A stretch of 64,000 bases of DNA from Chitinophagaceae bacterium (GTDB lineage Bacteria; Bacteroidota; Bacteroidia; Chitinophagales; Chitinophagaceae): positions 1-64,000 of the forward strand of contig CANFHA010000007.1 of NCBI GenBank assembly GCA_947446645.1, written 5' to 3'. The notes beneath the pieces are model-generated. The model ran no database searches, was not told the DNA's origin, and worked only from the letters and a program-made list of their open reading frames with translations. Below are positions 18,531 through 26,444 of this stretch, piece after piece. The position numbers and the translations under genes are program-made. Each line of letters begins with the position of its first letter. The first letter of the stretch is position 1.

Positions 18531-18782
18531 TTATCTGTAGCAACCATGGTGGCGATATACACGTCTGTGGCACGCATGGGCGTAATAAACAGGCCGTACA
18601 TGAGCTCTTGCATAATAGCCACCCATAGCAACCGGAGGCTGGCAAACTCTTACAACACGATGGGTTGGATAATATCCGCCTCTGTGTCCTCCACCTCTCC
18701 AGCCACGAGCTGAAGCATTGTTACTGAAGGTCGCTGACAATATCATTATCAACACTGTACTTGCAATGATCCTGAGTTTCAT
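18531..18782 (-). CDS. Small secreted Gly/His/Tyr/Arg-rich protein
   Basis: 83 residues. A clear signal peptide (~25 residues, ending NASA) leads to a mature part of under 60 residues rich in Gly, His, Tyr and Arg, with three Cys. Segments such as GWRGGGHRGGYYP and the closing CHRRVYRHHGCYR suggest a metal-binding or matrix peptide, but no family was recognised. Own terminator at 18479-18504. Confidence 0.7.
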   Translation of the reverse strand: MKLRIIASTVLIMILSATFSNNASARGWRGGGHRGGYYPTHRVVRVCQPPVAMGGYYARAHVRPVYYAHACHRRVYRHHGCYR

Positions 18783-18897
18783 GTTTTTGTGTTTTGGTGT
18801 ACTACATGTAAATCAAAACCCCTGCCAGTTTTGGGACAAGAAGTAAAAAAAGCAGGAGGGGAAAGGCTTTTAACAAATACTTACGAAGAACATTTCG

Positions 18898-19131
18898 CTA
18901 GCGGTGTTTCATCTTGCTATTCACTATTTCCAGTTCTTTTTGCAGTGCATCGCTAAGTTCTTCGAGTGCTTTGCGCTCATTTTCTTCAGTGCAGCGGGCC
19001 ATTTTCTCCTTAAGCCTGCGTAATTTCCTGCGAGTTTCAGAACCTTTTTCAGGAGCTAAAAGCAGGCCGGCAACAAGGCCGACCACTGCTCCTGCGCTCA
19101 TTAAATACAGAATCTTTTTTGCCTTATTCAT
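18898..19131 (-). CDS. YtxH domain protein (second of tandem pair)
   Basis: 77 residues: one N-terminal hydrophobic segment (~residues 8-26) ending in the YtxH hallmark LLAPEKGSETRRKLRR, then a highly charged helix, probably a coiled coil. YtxH proteins are general-stress, membrane-associated proteins of unknown activity. It begins 2 bases after the stop of its paralogue at 19134-19373, so the two are clearly co-transcribed. Confidence 0.85.
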   Translation of the reverse strand: MNKAKKILYLMSAGAVVGLVAGLLLAPEKGSETRRKLRRLKEKMARCTEENERKALEELSDALQKELEIVNSKMKHR

Positions 19132-19133
19132 TG

Positions 19134-19373
19134 CTATGGTTTGATCTGCTCAATTTTGCGAGTCACCTTGTTCAGCTGTCTTTGTAGAATATCTTTTATT
19201 TCTTCCAGGGAGTCTGTACCCTGCTCCAAGCCATCATCCACAGCGCGCTTGCTGCGTTTCGCGAGCTTCTTACGGGTTTCAGACCCTTCATCTGGTGCAA
19301 AGAGTATTCCTAATGCTGCGCCTACGGCCACGCCTGCGCCAATTGTCAACAGTATTTTTGCTGTCCTGTTCAT
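19134..19373 (-). CDS. YtxH domain protein (first of tandem pair)
   Basis: 79 residues with the same plan as its downstream neighbour: a hydrophobic segment with glycine zipper (GAGVAVGAALGILFAP), the signature APDEGSETRKKL, and a charged C-terminal helix. The two paralogues differ mainly in the tail, so they may pair with each other. The Gly-rich membrane segment suggests oligomerisation. Confidence 0.85.
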   Translation of the reverse strand: MNRTAKILLTIGAGVAVGAALGILFAPDEGSETRKKLAKRSKRAVDDGLEQGTDSLEEIKDILQRQLNKVTRKIEQIKP

Positions 19374-19532
19374 ATCATTAAATTAAAACGGTGTAAAAAT
19401 ATTAATTAAGAATCTATAATCAGATGACCGGCATCAGCCTGCTACATCCGATTATATCAAATAAACTCCGTGCCATCAAATCACCGGGTGTGTACAATAT
19501 TATGCGTATTTTTCCTCCAAATCCATGATTTG

Positions 19533-20045
19533 ATGAGATGTATGATAGCGGTCTTATTCCTGCTTTTTACTGTTAAATTATATGCCCAGCATCGTGATGT
19601 GCCTGCTACGGGCAGCTTTACTATTACAGGAGCAGTCAAAAGCGAGAAGGTTGTCACTTTAGCTGATTTGCAACGATACATACCCAAAACACTGGATAAT
19701 GTGGTGTTGAAAAACCATAAAGGCGAAATTAAAGATACGCTGAAAGACCTGCAGGGCATAGCTTTAAAAGACCTACTTGCTTCCTCTGAAATTGTAACAG
19801 AGAAGCCGAAAGAGTACAGTGAATACTGCATTGTTCTTTCCTCTTCTGACGGGTATAAGAACGTCTATTCCTGGAACGAAATCTTCAATACGGCGGTCGG
19901 AGATAATATCTACATAATAACAGCCCTTAAGGATAAGACACTATACCAAATGGATCAACGTATACTGGTCATGTCGCTAGCAGATATCAATACAGGGCGG
20001 CGCTACATGAAAGGGCTGTCTAAAATAGAATTTAAGAAACTCTGA
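19533..20045 (+). CDS. Secreted molybdopterin-binding-fold (SUOX-like) protein
   Basis: 170 residues from the preferred ATG at 19533, with a signal peptide (IAVLFLLFTVKLYAQ). The sequence is open to an ATG at 19470, but that adds 21 residues before the signal. The mature part, from FTITGAVKSEKVVTLADLQRY through DLQGIALKDLL to SSSDGYKNVYSWNEIF, follows the oxidoreductase molybdopterin-binding domain layout. The Cys ligand of molybdenum and most cofactor contacts are absent. It is therefore probably a non-catalytic or binding version of the fold, common as a stand-alone protein in Bacteroidota. An ATG at 19542 is equally possible. Confidence 0.7.
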   Translation: MRCMIAVLFLLFTVKLYAQHRDVPATGSFTITGAVKSEKVVTLADLQRYIPKTLDNVVLKNHKGEIKDTLKDLQGIALKDLLASSEIVTEKPKEYSEYCIVLSSSDGYKNVYSWNEIFNTAVGDNIYIITALKDKTLYQMDQRILVMSLADINTGRRYMKGLSKIEFKKL

Positions 20046-20128
20046 TAATCACAAGATAATGTCAAAACTAGCACCCAACGCGGCTGCGGGCACGATTTAT
20101 CAACTCATAAGTTGTAAAACTGTGGGTT

Positions 20129-20686
20129 ATGAAAAAGTTCGTGCTTTTTGCTGTTATCTTAATTATTGCGTTCGCCTCCTGCCAGAAAATAAAGAGTCTC
20201 GCTAATATCAATTTCAATATTCCTTTTTCGCAGACTGTAGAAACGCCAGCAATAGATGGCTATAACTATGGCCTTCCCTTACCGAATGGTGGGGCCACTC
20301 TACCCTTTCCTGCTGTATCTGTAGCTACTAATTCGCAGGAGCTATTCGATAAGTATCACGCGAGCAGCAAAAATCTCGTAAGTGCGCGCATAAACAACAT
20401 TGACTTACAGATAACTTCTGCTGGTCAGAATTTTGATTTTCTAGACACTATACAGCTTTACATATCCGCTCAAAATCTGCCGGAAATGCTAGTTGCATAT
20501 CAATACAACATTCCCAAAGGGCAAACAAGGGTAGACCTGGCGATTGTACCAGATAAGAACCTGAAGGAATACGTTGTAAAAGACAGCGTAACGCTCAGGC
20601 TGAATGCACATATAAATGCGCTCCCTAAACCAGGCACACAGGTAATGGCCGAAGGCGTGTTTCGTGTAACTGCGAATCCGCTATAA
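20129..20686 (+). CDS. Putative lipoprotein, family shared with the 3025 gene
   Basis: 185 residues. A short signal ends in the lipobox AFASC (Cys18). The mature part has the plan 'NLVSARINNIDLQI ... FLDTIQLYISA ... VTLRLNAHINALP', a beta-rich lipid-anchored domain that I do not recognise by name. By eye it resembles the 3025-3594 lipoprotein in the signal, the amphipathic start and the order of strands. It follows the molybdopterin-fold gene on the same strand after 83 bases, so the two may be co-expressed. Confidence 0.75.
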   Translation: MKKFVLFAVILIIAFASCQKIKSLANINFNIPFSQTVETPAIDGYNYGLPLPNGGATLPFPAVSVATNSQELFDKYHASSKNLVSARINNIDLQITSAGQNFDFLDTIQLYISAQNLPEMLVAYQYNIPKGQTRVDLAIVPDKNLKEYVVKDSVTLRLNAHINALPKPGTQVMAEGVFRVTANPL

Positions 20687-20692
20687 TGGCAA

Positions 20693-21598
20693 CTACTTGG
20701 CGTCTAGTATCATAGGCGTGTTTCCTTTACCCATAACTATTATCTTAGCATTTTGCGAGCCAGCGAGTTCCTTCATTGTCTTTATTTGCTCGTATTGCAG
20801 TTGTTTGTCGGTAAGGCTTTCGCTAATTATGCGCTGATAGTCGGCAATGCCCTGGGCTTCTACCCTTTTTCTGTCTGCTTCCTGGCGCTCTTTCTGTAAT
20901 ACGAACTGCATTTTCTGAGCTTCCTGTTCTGCATTTATTTTCGACTCAATTGCATTCTTTACTGACGTAGGCAACGAAATGTTCCGGATCAGAAGGTTCT
21001 CCAGCAGTAACCCTCTTTTCGAGAAATCATCCTCAATAGCCTTGTATATACGCACCTGGAACTCATCGCGCTTAGTAGAGTATAACGAAACTGCGTCATA
21101 GTAGACCGCGTTGTCACGGATCTTTGTACGGGCTATAGGGCGAACGATTTTGTCTTTGTAGTCAAGGCCCGTTTGTTTAAACAGGTTTGGCGCGCTTTCC
21201 GGCACTACCCTAAACAATACGGTAAGATCTATGGTGACTTCAAGACCATCTGCACTAAGTACCCGTATTGCGTCATCACCTGTTTTATCGCCTTCATTGT
21301 GCACACCACTCATGGTGTAGTTCTGGGTGCGTATTTCTATTGGCTCCACATCCATCAACGGATTAATTAAATGCAAGCCACCATAAAGAACACCGCTCTG
21401 TACATTTCCATATAACTTTTGAACACCAACGTGGCCAGCATCTATCTGCACTACCGATGCTGTTAATAGCCCTATGATCATGATCAACGCACCCACACCC
21501 ATTGCGGGCTTGCCGAATACGCTTCTCTTGTCGTTAACCATGCGTGACAATACAGAGCCTGTCGCGAGAATAATAATGCCTATAATGAAGAACGCCAT
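20693..21598 (-). CDS. SPFH/band 7 (prohibitin-like) membrane protein
   Basis: 301 residues from the ATG at 21598. Two N-terminal hydrophobic segments (about residues 2-18 and 34-52) are followed by the SPFH domain (QIDAGHVGVQKLYGNV to the SLPTSVKNAIESKINAEQ region) and a coiled-coil tail rich in Gln, Glu, Arg and Lys. Prohibitin-like proteins form ring scaffolds in the membrane and often control FtsH-type proteases. A TTG at 21616 would add six residues, but the promoter -7 box (21614-21621) covers it, so the ATG at 21598 is preferred. The two stop codons with the convergent lipoprotein are only 6 bases apart. Confidence 0.9.
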   Translation of the reverse strand: MAFFIIGIIILATGSVLSRMVNDKRSVFGKPAMGVGALIMIIGLLTASVVQIDAGHVGVQKLYGNVQSGVLYGGLHLINPLMDVEPIEIRTQNYTMSGVHNEGDKTGDDAIRVLSADGLEVTIDLTVLFRVVPESAPNLFKQTGLDYKDKIVRPIARTKIRDNAVYYDAVSLYSTKRDEFQVRIYKAIEDDFSKRGLLLENLLIRNISLPTSVKNAIESKINAEQEAQKMQFVLQKERQEADRKRVEAQGIADYQRIISESLTDKQLQYEQIKTMKELAGSQNAKIIVMGKGNTPMILDAK

Positions 21599-21613
21599 AA
21601 AAAATTGTTTACA

Positions 21614-21621
21614 CAAAAGTA
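21614..21621 (-). promoter_or_regulatory. -7 box of the SPFH gene, decides the start
   Basis: CAAAAGTA on the plus strand is TACTTTTG on the coding strand, an exact TAnnTTTG. It overlaps the alternative TTG start at 21616, which could therefore not be in the mRNA, and puts the transcription start a few bases before the ATG at 21598. Confidence 0.6.
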
Positions 21622-21703
21622 GATGGATTTATACTATGAACCTCAACCATTTAGTTAGCAATGACATACTATAGCAGCACAAAGAAATAGTATTATATTT
21701 ACG

Positions 21704-22978
21704 ATGCTAAAAGTTGCAATGATCAAAGCTGTTACCTTTTTGGTGCCGGGAAAGCTCTACCGCTTCCCTGGCATTGCTGTGTCACTAATAATATTCCTGC
21801 TTTCCTGCGGGCCTTCAAACAGTGATACTACCAGTGTGCCGGAAATAAATAGTTCTGTATCCGGTAAAACAGAATCCATTGTTGCAAAGCCCCACAACAC
21901 CGACGTGCCGGATACAGTATATGGTAATGTGCCGCATAGCACAGCCCGTGAGCTATGCGAAAAATACCAGCTAAAAGCGAACTACTACCTGGAGACCGGC
22001 AATAACTCCCGAGCGATGATGTATGCCGACAGCCTACTGCAAACCATACAAAATAATGCGTTGCAATATAAGCTTGCAATACTATACGGCAGAGCTCACT
22101 TTATAAAGGGAGATATCTTTTTATCTCTTGGCGATAACAATAGCGCCTTTCAGAATTACTACGAGGGCCGCAAAGAAGTAGAACCTACTCATGATACTTG
22201 TGCATATGCAGATTATACGTCAAAACTTGGCTCTGCAAGCTACAGGCAGGCTAATTACCTGGTGGCAGCGCGCTATTTCAAGCAGTGCATCGGTGAATTT
22301 GACCGTTGCAATAATGATGCGTTCCGTAAGTTTCTAAATCAACAGGGAAACCTTGATAACACAGGTCTTTGCTATGATAAATATGGCATGACAGATAGCG
22401 CTATCTTTTATTATGAAGCTGCACTTGACTATATTTCCCACCATGAACATGAATTTCCTGGTGAGCAGAAGAGTGTAGAGACCTGCAGGGGAATAGTTTT
22501 TGGCAATCTTGCAACTACGTATGTGAGGCTGGGAAAGCTTAAAGAAGCAGAAGACCTGTTTAAACGGAGCATTACCATTAATATAAAGAAAGGCTATGCC
22601 AACGGTGATGCGCAACTGACGCAGCTAAAGCTGGCCGACCTGTATCTGAAAACGGCCAGGCTGGCCGACGCTCAGCAAGTGCTAAAGAATATAAAAGGAG
22701 CTTTGGATTCGCTGCCTACTCAAAAAGACTGGCGACAGAATATAGAAGCCCGGCTTTATAAGCTGCAAAGCGAATACTATGACCACCTGCATAACCCTGA
22801 GATAGCACATAACTACCTGAATGCCTATGTGGCACTAAAAGACTCGATAGATGACACACATAAGAAGCTGGTAAACACGGACTTTAATAGAGAGTTTGAG
22901 AACATAGAGAATAAATATGCTTTTGCAGTATTAAGAAAGAACAATGAGCGGAAGACGATATACCTGCCATATCGGTAA
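21704..22978 (+). CDS. TPR sensor part of a split sensor histidine kinase
   Basis: 424 residues. A hydrophobic signal ends with a lipobox-like LLSCG, followed by about six tetratricopeptide repeats (residues ~85-380) that would sit outside the membrane. In the usual Bacteroidota architecture these repeats lead through one membrane helix into a histidine kinase. Here the frame ends (IYLPYR, stop at 22976-22978) just where that helix should start. The helix is encoded in the next frame, and one added base in CTGCC near 22963-22968 would restore a continuous protein into 22981-23769. The gene is therefore either frameshifted, mis-sequenced or truly split. Met6 (21719) is an alternative start. 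Confidence 0.8.
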   Translation: MLKVAMIKAVTFLVPGKLYRFPGIAVSLIIFLLSCGPSNSDTTSVPEINSSVSGKTESIVAKPHNTDVPDTVYGNVPHSTARELCEKYQLKANYYLETGNNSRAMMYADSLLQTIQNNALQYKLAILYGRAHFIKGDIFLSLGDNNSAFQNYYEGRKEVEPTHDTCAYADYTSKLGSASYRQANYLVAARYFKQCIGEFDRCNNDAFRKFLNQQGNLDNTGLCYDKYGMTDSAIFYYEAALDYISHHEHEFPGEQKSVETCRGIVFGNLATTYVRLGKLKEAEDLFKRSITINIKKGYANGDAQLTQLKLADLYLKTARLADAQQVLKNIKGALDSLPTQKDWRQNIEARLYKLQSEYYDHLHNPEIAHNYLNAYVALKDSIDDTHKKLVNTDFNREFENIENKYAFAVLRKNNERKTIYLPYR

Positions 22979-22980
22979 TA

Positions 22981-23769
22981 GTGGGTATTATCGCCCTGGT
23001 GATATTGCTGCTTATATGGTTGAACGGAAAAAAGCTGAAAAAACTGAACGAAAAGATAACCATGCAAAATGCAGAAATGCAAAGTGCCATGGCTGCGCTG
23101 GAGCAAAGCCAGGCCGAGAATAATAAAATGATGAAGATTGTTTCCCACGACCTGCGCAGCCCGATTTCTGCCATAATAAGCATTGCCAATATAATGCTGG
23201 GTGAGGAACACACCGAACAGCAGGCACAAATGCTGGAGATGATACGTATATCCGGCACGGATGCCAGTGAGTTTATAAATGATCTGCTCCACATGAATGT
23301 TGCCACAAAAGAGATTGAGGTGAAGGCAGTGGAAATGGCACCGCTAATGCAGCACTGTGTGGACCTGCTGCAGTTTAAAGCCAGCGAGAAGGCGCAGGAT
23401 ATAGTGTTGAAGACGGAACTGATAACCCTGCAGGTGAACCGCCAGAAGATATGGCGGGTGATGAGTAACCTGATCACAAACGCCATCAAGTTCAGCCCCG
23501 GTGGAACGACCGTATTTGTAACCATGACCTTGAAGCCGGGGGCGCTCTGTATATCTGTAAAGGACCAGGGTATAGGCATCCCGCAAGGAATGGAAAATGA
23601 GGTGTTCAAAATGTTCACATCGGCTACCCGGCTCGGTACATCGGGTGAGCTGTCGTTTGGTATAGGGCTGGCTATTTCCCGGCAGATAGTAGCTGCGCAT
23701 AACGGAAAAATATGGTATGAGAACGGCGTGGACAGGGGCACGACATTTTTTGTGGAACTGCCGGTATAA
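22981..23769 (+). CDS. Histidine kinase part of the split TPR sensor kinase
   Basis: 262 residues from a GTG codon. It has a partial membrane helix (IIALVILLLIWL), a coiled-coil linker, the H box with SHDLRSP (His56), the N box NLITNAIKFSPGG, the G1 box VKDQGIGIP, the F box around VFKMF, and the G2 box SFGIGLAIS. All catalytic motifs are present, so the kinase core is intact. The open frame reaches back to a stop at 22945-22947 and encodes the missing half of the membrane helix (IPAISVIVG...), but without a start codon there. The GTG call is a formal one. No response-regulator gene is adjacent; a methyltransferase follows after 29 bases. Confidence 0.8.
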   Translation: MGIIALVILLLIWLNGKKLKKLNEKITMQNAEMQSAMAALEQSQAENNKMMKIVSHDLRSPISAIISIANIMLGEEHTEQQAQMLEMIRISGTDASEFINDLLHMNVATKEIEVKAVEMAPLMQHCVDLLQFKASEKAQDIVLKTELITLQVNRQKIWRVMSNLITNAIKFSPGGTTVFVTMTLKPGALCISVKDQGIGIPQGMENEVFKMFTSATRLGTSGELSFGIGLAISRQIVAAHNGKIWYENGVDRGTTFFVELPV

Positions 23770-23798
23770 TTGCAGTATGCGAGTTTAAAAGTTTCCGG

Positions 23799-24611
23799 AT
23801 GAGTACAAATGCACATGATTATATAATTGAAGGTGGTGAAAAGGGAAAGTCGAGGCTGGATACCCTGTCTGAGGTGCTGCGGCCTTATACCCTAGCGCTA
23901 CTAGAAAAGCAGGGGCTAGGAAAGGGCATGCGTTTCCTGGACCTGGGCTGCGGTGGCGGCAACGTATCTATGATGGCCTCTGATATGGTTGGCGATACAG
24001 GCAAGGTGATTGCTGTGGACGCCGATGCCAACATGGTGACCCTTGCTCAAAAGGATACAGGCGCGCATGCCATCAACAATGTGTCGTTCTCTGTTATGAA
24101 CGCAAATGACATTGATTACTCTGATGAGTTTGAGATAGCCTATTCCCGTTTTCTGCTCTCTCACCTGCGGCGACCTTTTGAAGTGCTGCAGAAAATGATC
24201 GCCAGCGTGAAACCGGGCGGCAAGGTCATTGTGGAAGATGTGCACTTCAGCGGTCATTTCTGTTACCCGGAATGCGACGCATTTGACTGGTATGTGGAAT
24301 ACTATACTACCCTGGCGCGTAATAACGGGCAAGATGCTAATATAGGTCCGCAATTGTTCAGCATGTTTCGCAAGGCTGGCCTGGGCAATGTGGGTATTGA
24401 AGTAATACAACCTTGCGCTAATTCAGGACCTGCAAAACAAATGGCCTACCTGACGCTGGAGCGGATAAAGGATAACCTTATAGCTCAAAAAATGGCCACA
24501 GCAGATATAGTAAGCCAAATGCTCACTGAGCTAAAAAGCTATACTGATGACGACCAAACAATCATGAGCCTGCCGCGTATCTTCCGGGTATGGGGTGAAA
24601 GTTTGGGCTGA
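23799..24611 (+). CDS. Class I SAM-dependent methyltransferase
   Basis: 270 residues with the Rossmann-fold methyltransferase motifs. Motif I is LDLGCGGGNVSMMA, motif II is VIAVDADANMV, motif III follows in YSRFLLSHL, and KPGGKVIVEDV is the post-III strand. The substrate is not evident; the layout is similar to small-molecule and quinone-type UbiE/Coq5-like enzymes. It lies 29 bases downstream of the kinase gene and is probably co-transcribed with it. Confidence 0.85.
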   Translation: MSTNAHDYIIEGGEKGKSRLDTLSEVLRPYTLALLEKQGLGKGMRFLDLGCGGGNVSMMASDMVGDTGKVIAVDADANMVTLAQKDTGAHAINNVSFSVMNANDIDYSDEFEIAYSRFLLSHLRRPFEVLQKMIASVKPGGKVIVEDVHFSGHFCYPECDAFDWYVEYYTTLARNNGQDANIGPQLFSMFRKAGLGNVGIEVIQPCANSGPAKQMAYLTLERIKDNLIAQKMATADIVSQMLTELKSYTDDDQTIMSLPRIFRVWGESLG

Positions 24612-24787
24612 CTATACATGATGTAAAATTTGCTTATAATAAAAATGCCTCACTTTTAATCAAATGAAAATGTCGATTATATGGGGCATTTTGTTTTGGG
24701 TATTTTTGGCACAATTATCTGAAAAACAATCAGTCAGGCATTATATTAAGTTTTGCAAAATTCCTCATTTTTACCCGTTTGCAATGC
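24612..24787. other. Intergenic stretch with a long-loop hairpin
   Basis: AAAATGCC (24642-24649) pairs with GGCATTTT (24685-24692), followed by GTTTTGGG. It may be a weak terminator for the methyltransferase transcript. The same 'AATGCCCC' word recurs in the tandem repeat that follows, in the opposite orientation to the right arm here. Confidence 0.5.
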
Positions 24788-25040
24788 AAAATGCCCCAAT
24801 TTAGTGCACTGGTGGCCGTTATCACTTCGCAGTTCGCGATTTATAGTTACAAAAAGGACGGGTAGTTTTATGCCTCAATGGTTGCCGTTTTTACCCCTAA
24901 ATGCCCCAGGTCAGTTTGCGGTTGGCAGCCATTAGTGGGCAGTTTGCGATTTACAGTTACGAATTGGATGGGTAGTTTTATGCCTCAATCGTTTGCCCAT
25001 TTTACCTCTAAATGCCCCAGGTGAGTTTACATTGTTCAGT
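24788..25040. repeat. Imperfect 111-bp tandem repeat, about 2.3 copies
   Basis: Unit A is 24788-24898 and unit B 24899-25009 (both exactly 111 bases). A degenerate third copy starts at 25010. Each begins with AAATGCCCCA and shares GTTTGCGATTTACAGTTAC-type and GGGTAGTTTTATGCCTCAAT blocks. The copies differ at many positions, so the duplication is not recent. A plus-strand frame of 60 residues through unit A lacks coding character and is disregarded. Confidence 0.8.
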
Positions 25041-25243
25041 CGGCAATAGTGCCGCAAGTTTCATGCTTTTTGATTAGTATCTGCAAGCGTTAGTATTAAA
25101 ATGTTTTCGTTTACCTGAGTATATGTTCATCAAGTATTGTGCCGAAAATGGTGTGGCAGGCTACTTAATTCCCACATTTTTAACAGGAGGAATTGTGCGA
25201 TTGCTAATAGAGTATATTGTACGTACAAGTATAATCTGCTCAC

Positions 25244-25314
25244 GTTACCTTACTTTTCTTTTGCTTCGCTCCCGACATCCTTCGGGACAGGCACAGAAAG
25301 GTAACAAAAGAAAA
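25244..25314. repeat. Interlocked inverted repeats around a hairpin (pseudoknot-like element)
   Basis: Arms occur in the order A-B-A'-B': GTTACCTT (25244-25251), TTTTCTTTTG (25254-25263), AAGGTAAC (25298-25305) and CAAAAGAAAA (25305-25314), all perfectly complementary. The central stem is CCCGA/TCGGG (25271-25275 with 25282-25286). The element starts the repeat block that continues to 25772. It does not encode a protein; a short frame running through it (25123-25368) is spurious. Confidence 0.7.
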
Positions 25315-25338
25315 GGCCCCTGCGACTACGCTCAGGAT

Positions 25339-25772
25339 TGGCCAAAGGCTCCGCTGGCCAAGGAATAGCTTTACGCTGTGACTGTGGGGAATACAATTTA
25401 GCCCCGCAGCATAGCGTGCGGCTAGATGGAGCTAAAGAATAGAAATTGAAAGTGTGTTGTTGATCCCTGCTCGAGAATCGCCGAGTCCTGCGAAGGGCAG
25501 AGACTCGGCGAGGACGCGAAGGCTCTGTCGGCCAAGGAATAGCTCTACGCTGTGGCTGTGGGGAATTCTATTTGGCCCCGTAGCGGAACGTGCGGCAAGA
25601 TGGAGGTGAATATAAAAATTGAGGGTGTGTTGTTGATCCCTGCTCGAGAATCGCCGAGTCCTGCGAAGGGCAGAGACTCGGCGAGGACGCGGAATAGAAA
25701 TTGAAAGTGTGTTGTTGATCCCTACTCGAGAATCGCCAAGTCCTGCTAGGGGCAGAGACTCGGCGAGTACGT
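25339..25772. repeat. Composite 173-bp repeats with strong hairpins
   Basis: A 173-base unit joins a 'GGCCAAGGAATAGCT..TACGCTGTG' part (starts near 25355 and 25533) and a 'GTGTGTTGTTGATCCCT' part (starts 25452, 25625 and 25707; spacings 173 and 82). Each copy of the second part holds a hairpin with stem CGCCGAGTC-CTGC / GCAG-GACTCGGCG at 25479-25510, 25652-25683 and 25734-25765. The third copy has a single A-C mismatch and an altered loop. No coding frame and no transposase is nearby. Confidence 0.8.
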
Positions 25773-25838
25773 TAAGACACGGCGACGAAGTGAACGCTTG
25801 ACATCCGGCAGAATGGCACTTCAGGTTCCGAACAGCCC

Positions 25839-26285
25839 TTAGTTCGCCGTTATTTTTGCTTTCCAGGTTTTATAAAATAATAAGCTCAAGACATATAAAA
25901 TAGGAAGCCCAAGCCAAGCGGTAAATACGAGTTCCATTCCATTTTGTCCATCCGAGACGTAACATAGAGTGTTTGGATCTGAAAAAAATATTGCGAGAAA
26001 CGCCTGCAAAAAACTGTATTCCAATACATTAAACAATGTTAGCCATATGCCCATACGATCGTACCATTTTTTATTTTTTAGAATTATTAAATAAAAAATA
26101 ATAGGTAACAAAATCACAGTTATCGCACTAACTATCCACACAGCTTTAAACGCTGCAACACATTCAAATCCTATTTTTGTTAGTGCTATCTGAAGACCCA
26201 AAAGGCAAATAGCAGAAAAACCAGGAATAAAAAGACCTACGAATAAAAAAATCCTCGTTGTCTTTAAGAAATTGATGCTTGCCAC
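25839..26285 (-). CDS. Hypothetical four-helix membrane protein
   Basis: 148 residues with four hydrophobic stretches (about 10-32, 47-68, 82-100 and 119-138) and short charged loops. No family was recognised. The coding region is visibly richer in A+T than its neighbours, and it sits next to the repeat block, both of which would fit acquired or poorly conserved DNA. No partner gene is close on this strand. Confidence 0.6.
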   Translation of the reverse strand: MASINFLKTTRIFLFVGLFIPGFSAICLLGLQIALTKIGFECVAAFKAVWIVSAITVILLPIIFYLIILKNKKWYDRMGIWLTLFNVLEYSFLQAFLAIFFSDPNTLCYVSDGQNGMELVFTAWLGLPILYVLSLLFYKTWKAKITAN

Positions 26286-26444
26286 TAAACAAAGGTATAA
26301 TTTAAACTAAGTGTTTTGCCACATAACAAATGATTGCTTTAACCTAAATTTTGTGGAAATCTTTATTTTGCAAGCATCTGCTCTCATCTTACCTTTAATC
26401 CTGTGAGTTTTTGAATTTTGGCTTTTGAATTTTTACTTTGAAGA

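Noticed and set aside
24753-24935. 60-residue plus-strand frame in the 111-bp repeat
   Set aside because: It is not kept in unit B, has Pro/Trp/Ser-rich random content, and ends in the repeat.
25123-25368. 81-residue plus-strand frame in the repeat block
   Set aside because: Its second half is a translation of the pseudoknot-like element and the hairpin repeats, so it is not a conserved gene.
24788-25772. Possible CRISPR array
   Set aside because: Repeat units are 111 and 173 bases long with internal variation, there are no short identical repeats with unique spacers, and no cas genes lie nearby.
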